A stretch of DNA of 64,000 nucleotides from contig NC_022247.1 in assembly GCF_000463015.1 (NCBI RefSeq), forward strand, positions 2,728,001-2,792,000, given 5' to 3'. Origin of the DNA: Variovorax paradoxus B4 (lineage in GTDB: Bacteria; Pseudomonadota; Gammaproteobacteria; Burkholderiales; Burkholderiaceae_C). Below, in pieces: positions 29,821-40,358 of the stretch (position 1 is the stretch's first letter; each line of letters opens with the position of its first letter). The notes below the pieces were generated by a model. That model was given only the letters and a program-made list of their open reading frames with translations, had not been told where the DNA came from and made no database searches. The position numbers and the translations under genes were made by a program.

Positions 29821-30273
29821 ATGCAGAAAATTCGTGTTCTCGGTATCTGTGTCGCCGTCGGCGGCTTCGCGCTGCTCGGCGGCTGCGTGGCTGTTCCTGG
29901 CGACCCTTACTACAGTGGGGGCTATTCGCAGCCGTACTACGCGGACCCGGTGGTGGTGAATCCGGCGCCGGTCTATATCCAGGGTGGCGGTTACTACGAC
30001 GGCGGGCGCCGCTATTACGACCGCCCCTACTACGACAGGCCTTATTACGGACGGCCGGGCTACCCGGCGGTGCGACCGGTGCCCGTGCCGGTGCCTGTGC
30101 CTTCTCGTCCCGGTTGGGGAGGCGGCCGACCGCCTGGTGGTGGAGCCATCGTGCCGCCGACCGGCAATACAGGCGTGTCGCCGCTGCCGCAGTACCGGTC
30201 GCAGCCGCCGCGCGGCGCGTCGCGACTGTGGTCGTCGCCGGACTCCAAGACGCCGAGCCAAACCCCTCCGTGA
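29821..30273 (+). CDS. Small Tyr/Pro/Gly-rich lipoprotein
   Basis: A 150-residue predicted lipoprotein with signal [22 protein letters not shown] and lipobox LGGC at about residues 19-22. The mature part is low-complexity: clustered tyrosines ([34 protein letters not shown]) and a short proline-valine repeat (PVPVPVPVP). It may be a surface or periplasmic anchor, but I recognise no domain. AAGGAG precedes the ATG. peptide deformylase follows 34 bp later, so the two could share a transcript. Confidence 0.7.
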   Translation: MQKIRVLGICVAVGGFALLGGCVAVPGDPYYSGGYSQPYYADPVVVNPAPVYIQGGGYYDGGRRYYDRPYYDRPYYGRPGYPAVRPVPVPVPVPSRPGWGGGRPPGGGAIVPPTGNTGVSPLPQYRSQPPRGASRLWSSPDSKTPSQTPP

Positions 30274-30307
30274 CCGCGTGGCGGGGCCGCTCGCGATAAT
30301 CCCCGCC

Positions 30308-30847
30308 ATGGCCATCCGCGAAATCCTCAAGATGGGCGACCCCCGGTTGCTGCGCGTTGCGCAGCCGGTGGTTGCCTTCGACAACGACGAGCTGCACCTG
30401 CTGGTGCGCGACATGTTCGAGACCATGCTGGCAGTCAATGGCGCCGGCTTGGCCGCGCCGCAGATCGGCGTCGACCAGCAGCTCGTGATCTTCGGCACCG
30501 ATGTCGTCAATCCCCGCTACCCCGACGCACCCCCGGTGCCGCGCACCGTGCTCCTGAATCCGGTCATCACGCCGATCGGCGAGGAGGAAGAAGAGGGCTG
30601 GGAAGGCTGCCTGTCGGTGCCGGGCCTGCGCGGCGTGGTGCCGCGCTTCGCGAACATCCGCTACACCGGCTTCGATCCCTACGGCGATCCGATCGACCGC
30701 ATCGCAAGCGGCTTTCATGCGCGCGTGGTGCAGCATGAAGTCGATCACCTGCTGGGCAAGCTCTATCCGATGCGGGTGCGCGACTTCTCGCGCTTCGGCT
30801 ACACCGACGTCCTGTTTCCAGGGCTCGACGCCAACGACGACGATTGA
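30308..30847 (+). CDS. def: Peptide deformylase
   Basis: A 179-residue deformylase that removes the formyl group from nascent polypeptides. All three metal-site motifs are intact: GAGLAAPQ (residues 45-52), EGCLS with metal ligand C101, and HEVDH with H143, E144 and H147. The length and [21 protein letters not shown] start are typical. It is not next to fmt here, and paralogous def genes are common, so this may be a second copy. The ATG at 30308 fits the conserved N-terminus. Confidence 0.95.
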   Translation: MAIREILKMGDPRLLRVAQPVVAFDNDELHLLVRDMFETMLAVNGAGLAAPQIGVDQQLVIFGTDVVNPRYPDAPPVPRTVLLNPVITPIGEEEEEGWEGCLSVPGLRGVVPRFANIRYTGFDPYGDPIDRIASGFHARVVQHEVDHLLGKLYPMRVRDFSRFGYTDVLFPGLDANDDD

Positions 30848-30853
30848 CGAAAA

Positions 30854-30890
30854 AAGCGGCCGGTTCGTCACCGGCCGCTTGCTTTCTTTC
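30854..30890. terminator. Bidirectional terminator between def and the DoxX-family gene
   Basis: A 10-bp perfect stem (30854-30863 with 30871-30880), 7-nt loop, a T-rich tail on the plus side and a run of six T on the minus strand. It lies between convergent stops at 30847 and 30889. Confidence 0.82.
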
Positions 30891-31284
30891 AGTTGTACTT
30901 GCCGCCCAGGCCGAAGCGGCCGCCGCCGAAGAGCGCGATGGCGATCGCCGAGAACAGGAACATGCCCTGCAGCTCCAGTGCCCAGCCGCCCTGGCCATTG
31001 AGCGCGCCCAGGTCCTTCTGATGCACGAGCCAGATGGCCGCCAGCATGTTGAGGGCAACGATCAGTGCGGCCGGCCGCGTGAACAGCCCCACGATGAGCA
31101 GCACCGGCGCAAGGATCTCTCCGACATAGACCAGGTAGGCCAAGGCAGCCGGCAAGCCATGGGATGCCAGCATGCCGCCGATCCCGTCGACGCCTTTGCC
31201 GACCTTCGCAATGCCGTGCAGCAGGATGAGGATGCCGAGTGCGACGCGCAGAACGAGCTTGCCGGTGTCGTCGGATTTGGTCAT
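30889..31284 (-). CDS. DoxX-family membrane protein
   Basis: A 131-residue membrane protein of the DoxX/DoxD family with four hydrophobic segments (LRVALGILILLHGIAKV, LAYLVYVGEILAPVLLIVGL, AALIVALNMLAAIWLV, LELQGMFLFSAIAIALFG). The family block FTRPAALIVALNMLAAI is visible. Start ATG at 31284; the open frame extends 71 codons upstream but that part lacks the family pattern. Members are linked to redox stress and quinone pools, but the function here is unknown. Confidence 0.85.
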   Translation of the reverse strand: MTKSDDTGKLVLRVALGILILLHGIAKVGKGVDGIGGMLASHGLPAALAYLVYVGEILAPVLLIVGLFTRPAALIVALNMLAAIWLVHQKDLGALNGQGGWALELQGMFLFSAIAIALFGGGRFGLGGKYN

Positions 31285-31394
31285 GAGCAGATTCCTGGTG
31301 AAGTTGTTGGAGGCCCGTATGTTAGTGAATGCGGCCGGCGAGAAAAACCCGTAGCCGGCGGCGCACGCAGCATATGCATTCAACTGTCCGTTCC

Positions 31395-31424
31395 TTGGCA
31401 GGGTGGCGCGCAGCCTCGTACACT
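31395..31424 (+). promoter_or_regulatory. Promoter candidate for the aap genes
   Basis: TTGGCA at 31395-31400 and TACACT at 31419-31424, 18 bp apart, 33 bp before the aapJ ATG, followed by a good GAGGAGA ribosome site at 31442-31448. Confidence 0.5.
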
Positions 31425-31457
31425 GCCTTTCGCTCGTTGTTGAGGAGAACATACCAA

Positions 31458-32488
<1,031 letters not shown>

Positions 32489-32492
<4 letters not shown>

Positions 32493-33487
32493 GCCGGGAA
32501 GCCTCGCGCCGCGGCGCCTGGCTGGCCTGGGTCGTCCAGTCGCTGCTGGTGCTGGCCGTCGTGGCCGGCGCCTTCTGGGTGGTGCACCATGCGCTCGAAG
32601 TGCTGCGTGCGCGCGGCGTCCGCTCGGGCTTCGACTTTCTCGTCGAGCCCGCGGGCTTCTCCATCAGCGAAGGCTGGCTCGACTTCGATGCCAGCCAGCC
32701 GTTCTGGCGCGCCTTTCTGGCAGGCCTGGTCAACACGGTGCGCGCCTCGGTCCCCGCAGCGATCTTCTCGGTCGTGCTCGGCACCCTGATCGGCATCGGC
32801 CGGCTCGCGCCGCATGTGCTGCTGCGCGGCATCTGCACCGCTTATGTCGAATTGCTGCGCAACGTGCCGCTGCTCGTGCAGTTGCTGATGCTGGCCTTTG
32901 CCATCGCCAACCTGCTGCCCGACCCCACCGAACCTGTGCGGCTGCTGCCCGGCGTGTGGCTCAGCAAGGCCGGCCTCAGCGTGCCCTGGCCGGCGTCGGG
33001 CGAGGGCGGCTGGTGGCCCACGCACTTCGAATGGCCCGAGCGCGGCGACTTCGGCGTGAGCGGCGGCGCGGCGCTGAGCCCGGAGTACGTGACCATCGTC
33101 GCCGGCCTGTCCTTCTATTCGGCAGCGTTCGTGGCCGAGATCGTGCGCGCCGGCATCCTCTCGGTGTCGCAAGGGCAGGTGCTGGCCGGGCAGGCGCTGG
33201 GCCTCACGCCGGTGCAGCAGCTGCGCATCGTGATCCTGCCGCAGGCGCTGCGGGTGATCGTGCCTTCGCTCACCAACCAGCTGCTCAGCCTGACCAAGAA
33301 TTCATCGCTCGCGGTGGCCGTGGGTTATCCGGAGCTGGTGTCGGTGGCCAACACCACCATCGGCTCGAACGGGCGGGCCTTCGAGTGCATCGCGATCATC
33401 ATGGCGGTGTACCTGCTGCTGTCGCTGCTGATCTCCTTCGGCATGAATCGCTACAACGCGCGCGTCGCGCTCAGGGGCTGGCGATGA
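32489..33487 (+). CDS. aapQ: Amino-acid ABC transporter permease AapQ-like
   Basis: A 332-residue permease of the His/Glu/Gln family. After an N-terminal helix (LAWVVQSLLVLAVVAGAFWVV) it carries FLAGLVNTVRASVPAAIFSVVLGTLIG and the coupling loop GQALGLTPVQQLRIVILPQALRVIVPSL. The long periplasmic insert (about 60 residues after ANLLPDPTEP) is usual for AapQ. The ATG overlaps the aapJ stop by 4 nt, and its own stop overlaps the next start by 4 nt. An open frame extends upstream inside aapJ but is a shadow there. Confidence 0.92.
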
Positions 33488-34542
33488 GGAACGTCGCCCA
33501 GGGCCCCATCGCCTGGCGCAGCGAACTCTGGGGTTCGCCGCTGCGGGCCCTGGCCACCGTGCTGCTGGTCGTGCTGCTGGCGTGGGGCGGCTTCCACGCC
33601 ATTGAATGGGGCGTGGTGCACGCCGTGTTCCGGCCTGACGCAGAAGCCTGCCGCGCTGTGCAGCACGGCGCCTGCTGGGGCGTGGTGGCCGAGAAATGGC
33701 GGCCGATGCTGTTCGGGCGCTTTCCCTACGAAGAGCAATGGCGCCCGGCCATTGCCGTGGTCGTGCTGTCGGCCGTGACCGTGCTGAGCGCCTGGCCGCG
33801 CAGCTGGCGCTGGTGGCTGGCACCGCTCTGGATTGCGGCGCTGCTGTTGTTCGTGCTGCTGATGCGCGGCGGCGTGGCGGGCCTCGTCCCTGTGCCAACC
33901 AGCCGCTGGGGCGGACTGCCACTCACCATCGGCCTTGCCGTGGTGGGCCTGGCGCTGGCCTTTCCGCTGGCGCTGCTGCTTGCGCTGGGGCGCCGCTCGG
34001 GCTGGCCGGTGGTTCGCACGCTCAGCGCGAGCTACATCGAGCTGGTGCGCGGCGTGCCGCTGATCTCGGTGCTGTTCATGGCGTCGTTCCTGCTGCCGCT
34101 GCTCTGGCCCGCGGGCTGGCAACCCGACGTGCTGGTGCGCGTGCTGGCGGGACTCACGCTGTTCGTGGCGGCCTACCTGGCCGAGATCATCCGCGGCGGG
34201 CTGCAGGCCGTGCCGCGCGGGCAGACCGAGGTGGCGATGGCGCTGGGCTTCGGACGCTGGCCGGTGCAGCGGGACATCGTGCTGCCGCAGGCCCTGCGGC
34301 TGGTGGTGCCGGCGCTGACCAACAGCGTGGTCGGCACGCTGAAAGACACCTCGCTGGTCACGGTGGTCGGCCTGTTCGAGCTGACCGGCGCGCTGGGCCT
34401 GGCGCTCGGCGGCGACCCGACCTGGCGGCCGTTCTACCTCGAGGGCTACCTCTTTATTGCAGCGGTGTACTGGGTGCTGTGCTTCGGGCTTTCGCGCTAC
34501 AGCGTGTGGCTCGAGCGGCGGCTGGGAGAGGGCACGCGCTGA
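33484..34542 (+). CDS. aapM: Amino-acid ABC transporter permease AapM-like
   Basis: A 352-residue second permease subunit of the Aap system. It has an extended N-terminus with several hydrophobic segments before the transporter core (GLPLTIGLAVVGLALAFPLALLLAL), and the coupling loop ALGFGRWPVQRDIVLPQALRLVVPALTN. The start overlaps aapQ by 4 nt. An aapP ATPase gene would be expected next but the following gene is on the other strand, so the ATPase must be encoded elsewhere or shared. It overlaps the convergent Imm5-like gene by 46 bp. Confidence 0.92.
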   Translation: MRNVAQGPIAWRSELWGSPLRALATVLLVVLLAWGGFHAIEWGVVHAVFRPDAEACRAVQHGACWGVVAEKWRPMLFGRFPYEEQWRPAIAVVVLSAVTVLSAWPRSWRWWLAPLWIAALLLFVLLMRGGVAGLVPVPTSRWGGLPLTIGLAVVGLALAFPLALLLALGRRSGWPVVRTLSASYIELVRGVPLISVLFMASFLLPLLWPAGWQPDVLVRVLAGLTLFVAAYLAEIIRGGLQAVPRGQTEVAMALGFGRWPVQRDIVLPQALRLVVPALTNSVVGTLKDTSLVTVVGLFELTGALGLALGGDPTWRPFYLEGYLFIAAVYWVLCFGLSRYSVWLERRLGEGTR

Positions 34543-35009
34543 GCCGGACCGGCCGAGGATGCATGCGGTTGCGCCAGTGTCTCGAGAGTCTGGACCTGCC
34601 ACGCGAATTCATCCTCGAAGGCCGTCGGGTCCGTGATCGCATAGCCACCGTAGGCATAGACAGCCGCATAGGCTGCGTAGCTCGCGGCCTCGAGGGCCCG
34701 GCCGGCCAGGGCATTGGCCACCGCATACGTGGCGGAAACCGCCGCATGTGCCGAGCCATCGATCGAGTTCGAGCCCCGGTGCCCGTTCGCCACGGCCGCC
34801 AACTCCGCGCGGGCCGCCGTCAAGGCTGCTTCGTCGGCCTTGCCGTCGAGAACGGCATGCGCCACCGAGAGGCCTTCGATGGCGCGCGGGTCTTCCAGCA
34901 GATGCCCGATGCGGTCCGCGCAAGCCAGGCCGAAAGCCAGGCGCAGCGATGCGTGCCCGGGATCGTTCAGGCCAAGCTCGGCGGCGAGACGCGACAGTTC
35001 GGTGTTCAT
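34497..35009 (-). CDS. Imm5-like putative immunity-domain protein
   Basis: A 170-residue Ala-rich helical protein. The pattern of LACADRIGHLLEDPRAIEGLSVAHAVL, then AALTAARAELAA and AAVSATYAVANALAGRALEAASYAAYAAV resembles the helical repeats of the Imm5-like putative immunity domain; such proteins are sometimes mislabelled SbcC-like. Start ATG 35009 was chosen because the upstream extension overlaps pgm. It is 28 bp downstream of pgm in the same direction, and its last 46 bp overlap the convergent aapM. No toxin gene is adjacent. The family call is from pattern memory and moderate. Confidence 0.55.
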   Translation of the reverse strand: MNTELSRLAAELGLNDPGHASLRLAFGLACADRIGHLLEDPRAIEGLSVAHAVLDGKADEAALTAARAELAAVANGHRGSNSIDGSAHAAVSATYAVANALAGRALEAASYAAYAAVYAYGGYAITDPTAFEDEFAWQVQTLETLAQPHASSAGPAQRVPSPSRRSSHTL

Positions 35010-35037
35010 GGCAGCGCCGGACGTTCGATGAAGCTTC

Positions 35038-36693
35038 TCAGCCAGTCGCCAGCGCCTTGTCCACCAGCTGCTGCGCTTCCTCGAGGATGCGGCCCAGGTG
35101 CTCGGCACCGAGAAAGCTCTCGCCGTAGATCTTGTAGATGTTCTCGGTGCCCGAGGGCCGCGCGGCGAACCAGCCGTTCTCTGTGACCACCTTCACGCCA
35201 CCGATGGCCGCGCCGTTGCCCGGGGCGCGGCTCAGCACGTTCTGGATCTTCTCGCCTGCGAGCTCGGTGGACAGCACCTGCTGCGGCGACAGGCTCGAGA
35301 GCTTCTTCTTCTGCTCGACGGTGGCCGCCGCGTCCACGCGATTGGCCACCGGCTGGCCCAGCGCCTGCGCCAGTTCGGCAAAGCGTTCGCCAGGGTCGCG
35401 CCCGGTGCGCGCGGCAATTTCGGCCGAGAGCAGGGCGGGAACGATGCCGTCCTTGTCGGTGGTCCAGACCGAGCCGTCGCGCCGCAGGAAGGTGGCGCCC
35501 GCGCTTTCCTCGCCGCCGAAGCCCAGCGACGAATCCACCAGCCCGTCGACGAACCACTTGAAGCCCACCGGCACCTCGTACAGCTTGCGGCCCAGCCGGG
35601 CGGCCACGCGGTCGATCATCTGGCTGCTGACCACCGTCTTGCCGACCGCCGCATGCGCCGCCCATTGCGGCCGGTGCGTGAAGAGGTAGTCGACCATCAC
35701 CGCCAGGTAGTTGTTGGGCGGCAGCAGCCCCGCGCTGCGCGTGACGATGCCGTGGCGGTCATGGTCGGTGTCGCAGGCGAAGGCAATGCCGAAGCGGTCC
35801 CGCAGGCCGATCAGCTTGTGCATGGCATCGGGCGACGACGGGTCCATGCGGATGCGGCCGTCCCAGTCGAGCGACATGAAGCGGAAGGTGGGATCGACCT
35901 CCTGGCTCAGAACGTTGAGCCGCCCGAGCTTGTAGCGCTCGGCGATGGCCGGCCAGTAGCGCACGCCGGCGCCACCCAGCGGATCGACGCCGAGATCGAC
36001 TGCAACGTCGCGGATCGCATCCATGTCGAGCACCAGCGCGAGGTCTTCGACATAGGTGTTCAGGTAGTCGTGGCGGTGCGTGGTCGAGGCGCGCAGCGCC
36101 TGTGCGAGCGGCAGGCGCTTCACGCCCTTGAGGCCGGCTGCAAGAAAGGCGTTGGCCGCGGCTTCGACCGCCGAGGTGATGTCGGTGCCCGCGGGGCCGC
36201 CGTTGGGCGGGTTGTACTTGAAGCCACCGCTTTCGGGCGGATTGTGCGAAGGCGTGATCACGATGCCGTCGGCCAGCCCCGTCGTGCGTCCGCGGTTGTA
36301 GACCAGGATCGCATGCGAGACGGCCGGCGTAGGCGTGTACTCGTCGTCCTTCGAGAGCATCAGCTCGACGCCGTTGGCCGCCAGCACCTCGACCGCGCTG
36401 TTGAAGGCGGGCGTCGAAAGCGCATGCGTGTCGATGCCGAGGAACAGCGGGCCGTCGATGCCCTTCTGGCGCCGGTAGTCGGCAATGGCCTGGCTCATGG
36501 CCAGCACATGCCATTCGTTGAATGCGTTGTCGAAGGAGGAGCCGCGGTGGCCCGAGGTTCCGAAGGCCACGCGCTGCGAAGGCACCGAGGGATCGGGCTG
36601 GCCCGCGTAGTAGGCCGAAACGAGGCGCGGGACGTTGACGAGCAGGTCCAGCGGTGCGGGCTGGCCCGCGAGGGGATTGGTTTTCTGGCTCAT
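35038..36693 (-). CDS. pgm: Phosphoglucomutase (alpha-D-glucose phosphate-specific)
   Basis: A 551-residue alpha-D-phosphohexomutase of the Pgm type, matching the 546 residues of the E. coli enzyme. It interconverts glucose 1- and 6-phosphate. The phospho-serine loop is [17 protein letters not shown], the metal loop DTDHDRHG, the sugar-binding loop FGGEESAG, and the phosphate-binding loop RPSGTEN. The N-terminus [13 protein letters not shown] is the standard substrate-entry block. It lies 84 bp downstream of glnD in the same direction. Confidence 0.96.
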   Translation of the reverse strand: MSQKTNPLAGQPAPLDLLVNVPRLVSAYYAGQPDPSVPSQRVAFGTSGHRGSSFDNAFNEWHVLAMSQAIADYRRQKGIDGPLFLGIDTHALSTPAFNSAVEVLAANGVELMLSKDDEYTPTPAVSHAILVYNRGRTTGLADGIVITPSHNPPESGGFKYNPPNGGPAGTDITSAVEAAANAFLAAGLKGVKRLPLAQALRASTTHRHDYLNTYVEDLALVLDMDAIRDVAVDLGVDPLGGAGVRYWPAIAERYKLGRLNVLSQEVDPTFRFMSLDWDGRIRMDPSSPDAMHKLIGLRDRFGIAFACDTDHDRHGIVTRSAGLLPPNNYLAVMVDYLFTHRPQWAAHAAVGKTVVSSQMIDRVAARLGRKLYEVPVGFKWFVDGLVDSSLGFGGEESAGATFLRRDGSVWTTDKDGIVPALLSAEIAARTGRDPGERFAELAQALGQPVANRVDAAATVEQKKKLSSLSPQQVLSTELAGEKIQNVLSRAPGNGAAIGGVKVVTENGWFAARPSGTENIYKIYGESFLGAEHLGRILEEAQQLVDKALATG

Positions 36694-36777
36694 GTCGAGG
36701 GTTGCCGTTCGAGTTGAATCAAGTCGGCACCATCATGCCGCAGGATGCACCCGCGGATGAAACAAGCGGAAAGCGGC

Positions 36778-39384
36778 TCAGGACGCCAGCGCTTCCATCA
36801 GCTCGGTCTCGATGGCCAGTTGCGTCTTCTGGCCCTGCAGTTCCGGCCCGCTGATCAGGAAGGTGTCTTCCACCCGCTCGCCCAGGGTCGTGACCTTGGC
36901 GAGCTGCAGGTTCAGGTGATGCCGTGCGAGCACGCGCGCCACCGAATAAAGCAGCCCGGCGCGGTCGCTGGCCGAGATGTTGAGCAGCCAGCGCTGCGCC
37001 TTGTCGTCGGGCAGCAGGCTGATGCGCGGCTTGATCGGAAAGCTGCGCACGCGCCGCGACACGCGGCCCACGCTGGGTGGGGGCAGGGGGCCGGCTTCGG
37101 TCAGCGTCTGCGCCAGGCCCGACTCCACCATGCTGATGAGATCGCGGTAGTGGTCGGGCAGGAAGGTGGTCACCACCTGAAACGTGTCGAGCGCGTAGCC
37201 GTTGCTCGTGGTGTGTACTTTCGCGTCAAGGATGCTGAACGAGGACTGGTCGAAGTAGCCGCAGATGCGCGCGAACAGGTCGGGCTGGTCGGGCGTGTAG
37301 ACCACCACCTGCAGGCCTTCGCCGACAGGCGAAAGATGCGCCCGCACGATCGGCGGCGCCTTGGGGTCCACGGGCACATTGGGCGGTGGCACGAAGCGCG
37401 AGAGCTGCTTGGCATGCCAGGCGATCTCGGCGGCATCGTGGCGCATGAAGTAGCCGACGTCGAGCGTGGCCCACAGGGCCTTGTGGGCCTCGAAGCGCTG
37501 GGCGTGCAGCGCAAGCTGCACCAGCGCCTCGCGCTTGCGCGATTCCACCTCGGCGTCGGGGTCGGGCATGCGGCCGCCGAGCGCGCGCAGGGTGAAGCGG
37601 TACAGGTCTTCGAGCAGCTTGCCCTTCCAGGCATTCCACACGCGCGGCGAGGTGCCGCGGATGTCGGCCACCGTCAACAGATAGAGCGCGGTCAGATAGC
37701 GCTCGTTGCCCACGCGCTTGGCGAAGGCGCCGATCACCTCGGGGTCGCTCAGGTCCTGCTTCTGCGCGACCTGGCTCATCACCAGGTGCTCTGCAACCAG
37801 GAATTCGATCAGCCTGGAATCTTCGCGCGCGATGCCGTGCTGCTTGCAGAAACGCTGCACGTCGCGTGCGCCGAGCGTGGAATGGTCGCCGCCGCGTCCC
37901 TTGGCGATGTCGTGGAACAGCGCCGCCACGTAAAGGATCCATGGCTTGTCCCAGCCCGCCGCGAGTTGCGAGCAGAACGGGTATTCGTGCGCATGCTCGG
38001 CAATGAAGAAGCGCCGCACGTTGCGCAGCACCATCAGGATGTGCTGGTCCACCGTGTACACATGGAACAGGTCGTGCTGCATCTGCCCCACGATGCTGCG
38101 GAACACCCGCAGGTAGCGCCCCAGCACCGAGGTCTGGTTCATGAGCCGGAACGCATGCGTGATGCCGTAGGGCTGCAGCAGGATGCGCATGAAGGTCTGG
38201 TGGTTGACCGGGTCGTTGCGGAACTTGCTGTCCATCACGTGGCGCGCGTTGTAGAGCGCGCGCAGCGTGCGTGCCGACAGGCCTTTCACGCCGATGGTCT
38301 TCTGGTAGAGAAGAAAGGTCTCGAGAATGGCGTGCGGCTCGCGCTCGTAGAGGTCGTCGCTCGCAATCTCGATCAGGCCGGCGCGCTCGTAGAAGCGCTC
38401 GTTGATCGGCGTGTGCTGCTCGTCCACCGGCTGCAGCCGCTCCGCGATGTTCAGCAGCAGGATCTGGTTGAGCTGCGACACCGCCTTGGCCGCCCAGTAG
38501 TAGCGCCGCATCAACGCCTCGCTGGACTTGCGCTGCGATTCGCCTTCGTAGCCGAAGCTCGCGGCCACGGCGGTCTGCAGGTCGAACACCAGGCGGTCCT
38601 CGCGCCGGTTGGCAATCACATGCAGGCGCGCACGGATCAGCGAGAGCAGCGCTTCGTTGCGCTTGATCTGCTGTGCCTCGAACGAGGTGGCCAGGCCGTT
38701 CTTGGCGAGGTCGTCCCACCGGCCACCGAAGCCGGCGGCCTTGGTCATCCAGAGGATGGTCTGCAGGTCGCGCAGGCCGCCCGGCGATTCCTTGCAGTTG
38801 GGCTCGAGCGCATAGGGCGTGTTGTCGAATTTCTGGTGGCGATGGCGCATTTCCTGCGACTTGGCCACGAAGAAGGCCTGCGGATCGATGGCCCGTGCGA
38901 AGCGCCTGCGGAACGCCACGAAGAGCTTCTTGTCGCCCGTGATCAGCCGCGACTCGAGCAGCGAGGTCTGGACCGTGACGTCCTTCTCGGCTTCGGCCAG
39001 GCACTCGTCGACGGTGCGCACGCTGGAGCCGATCTCGAGCCCCGCGTCCCAGCAGTGGCCGATGAAGGCCTCGATGCGGGCCGGATCGACCGCGCCGGCC
39101 TCGCCCTCGGGCGGCAGCAGCAGCAGCACGTCGACGTCGGAGTAGGGGAACAGTTCGCCGCGGCCGAAGCCGCCCACGGCCACCAGCGCGAGCGAGTCGC
39201 CGAAATCGGCTTCCCGCCAGAGCGCGCACAGCGTCTGGTCGGCCAGGGCCGACAGCTGCCGCAGCACCGTGTGTACGCTACGCGTGGGCGCGCGGGCAAA
39301 GCGCAGGGTGTCGAACAGCGCCAGCTTCCTGGCGCGATAGGCTTCGCGCAGCGTGGCGACATCGATCTTGGCTGGTTCGATCAC
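36778..39384 (-). CDS. glnD: Bifunctional uridylyltransferase/uridylyl-removing enzyme GlnD
   Basis: An 868-residue nitrogen-status sensor that uridylylates and deuridylylates PII proteins. Domains in order: nucleotidyltransferase with [19 protein letters not shown] (near residue 75), GlnE-like middle region, HD hydrolase with [15 protein letters not shown] (near residue 480), and two C-terminal ACT domains ([42 protein letters not shown]) that sense glutamine. The length is close to the 890 of E. coli. It follows map by 34 bp, a conserved order. Confidence 0.96.
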   Translation of the reverse strand: MIEPAKIDVATLREAYRARKLALFDTLRFARAPTRSVHTVLRQLSALADQTLCALWREADFGDSLALVAVGGFGRGELFPYSDVDVLLLLPPEGEAGAVDPARIEAFIGHCWDAGLEIGSSVRTVDECLAEAEKDVTVQTSLLESRLITGDKKLFVAFRRRFARAIDPQAFFVAKSQEMRHRHQKFDNTPYALEPNCKESPGGLRDLQTILWMTKAAGFGGRWDDLAKNGLATSFEAQQIKRNEALLSLIRARLHVIANRREDRLVFDLQTAVAASFGYEGESQRKSSEALMRRYYWAAKAVSQLNQILLLNIAERLQPVDEQHTPINERFYERAGLIEIASDDLYEREPHAILETFLLYQKTIGVKGLSARTLRALYNARHVMDSKFRNDPVNHQTFMRILLQPYGITHAFRLMNQTSVLGRYLRVFRSIVGQMQHDLFHVYTVDQHILMVLRNVRRFFIAEHAHEYPFCSQLAAGWDKPWILYVAALFHDIAKGRGGDHSTLGARDVQRFCKQHGIAREDSRLIEFLVAEHLVMSQVAQKQDLSDPEVIGAFAKRVGNERYLTALYLLTVADIRGTSPRVWNAWKGKLLEDLYRFTLRALGGRMPDPDAEVESRKREALVQLALHAQRFEAHKALWATLDVGYFMRHDAAEIAWHAKQLSRFVPPPNVPVDPKAPPIVRAHLSPVGEGLQVVVYTPDQPDLFARICGYFDQSSFSILDAKVHTTSNGYALDTFQVVTTFLPDHYRDLISMVESGLAQTLTEAGPLPPPSVGRVSRRVRSFPIKPRISLLPDDKAQRWLLNISASDRAGLLYSVARVLARHHLNLQLAKVTTLGERVEDTFLISGPELQGQKTQLAIETELMEALAS

Positions 39385-39418
39385 GGCTGTGTCCTCGGCC
39401 GTGCGCCGCTCGCGCGGC

Positions 39419-40243
39419 TCACGTTTTCGTGGAGGTGACGAACGAGGGCAGGGGTGGGCTGCCTTCCGACAGCGTGAGCACCTCGTAGCCCGTTTCGGTG
39501 ACCAGCACCGTGTGTTCCCATTGCGCCGACAGCGAACGGTCGCGGGTGACGATGGTCCAGCCGTCGTACTGGCCGCCCTTGAAGTCTTCCTTCACCTCGC
39601 GCTTGCCGGCGTTGATCATCGGCTCGATGGTGAAGATCATGCCGGGCTTGAGTTCTTCCAGCGTGCCCGGTCGGCCGTAGTGCAGCACTTGGGGTTCTTC
39701 GTGGAACCGCTGGCCCACGCCGTGGCCGCAGAATTCGCGCACCACCGAAAAGCCCTGGCCTTCGGCGAATTTCTGGATCGCGTGGCCCACGTCGCCCAGG
39801 TGGGCGCCCGGGCGCACCTGCAGGATGCCATGCCACATGGCTTCGAAAGTGATGTGGCACAGGCGCTTGGCGGCAATGGAGGTATCGCCGATGATGTACA
39901 TGCGGCTGTTGTCGCCGAACCAGCCGTCCTTGATGACGGTCACGTCGACGTTCATGATGTCGCCCTTTTTCAGCGGCTTGTCATTGGGGATGCCGTGGCA
40001 GACCACGTGGTTCACCGAGGTGCAGAGCGACTTCGGAAAAGGCACGCTGCTGGCGCCCATGTAGCCCACGGTCGCCGAGGTGGTGCCCTGCTTGACCATG
40101 TATTCGGCGGCCAGGCGGTCGACATCGTTCGTGGTGATGCCGGGCTTGATGAGGGGCGTGAGGTAGTCCAGCACCTCGGAAGCCAGGCGGCAGGCGACGC
40201 GCATGGCTTCGATGCCTGCGGCGTCTTTGTAGGTAATGCTCAT
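39419..40243 (-). CDS. map: Methionine aminopeptidase type I
   Basis: A 274-residue aminopeptidase that removes the initiator methionine. The five metal ligands are visible: two aspartates in [17 protein letters not shown], histidine in [13 protein letters not shown], and glutamates in FTIEPMI and QWEHTVLV. The length fits E. coli Map (264). It is divergent from purL; in many proteobacteria rpsB is the divergent neighbour instead. glnD follows 34 bp downstream. Confidence 0.97.
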   Translation of the reverse strand: MSITYKDAAGIEAMRVACRLASEVLDYLTPLIKPGITTNDVDRLAAEYMVKQGTTSATVGYMGASSVPFPKSLCTSVNHVVCHGIPNDKPLKKGDIMNVDVTVIKDGWFGDNSRMYIIGDTSIAAKRLCHITFEAMWHGILQVRPGAHLGDVGHAIQKFAEGQGFSVVREFCGHGVGQRFHEEPQVLHYGRPGTLEELKPGMIFTIEPMINAGKREVKEDFKGGQYDGWTIVTRDRSLSAQWEHTVLVTETGYEVLTLSEGSPPLPSFVTSTKT

Positions 40244-40358
40244 CCCGGAATTATCCCATTCACCCGGCTAAAATTCAGGGCTTACGCGGATGGCCCCAGT
40301 CAGCGGCCGTCCGCCTCGATTTTTCTGATTCCCAACGCGGCCCCAGGCCCATTCGACC

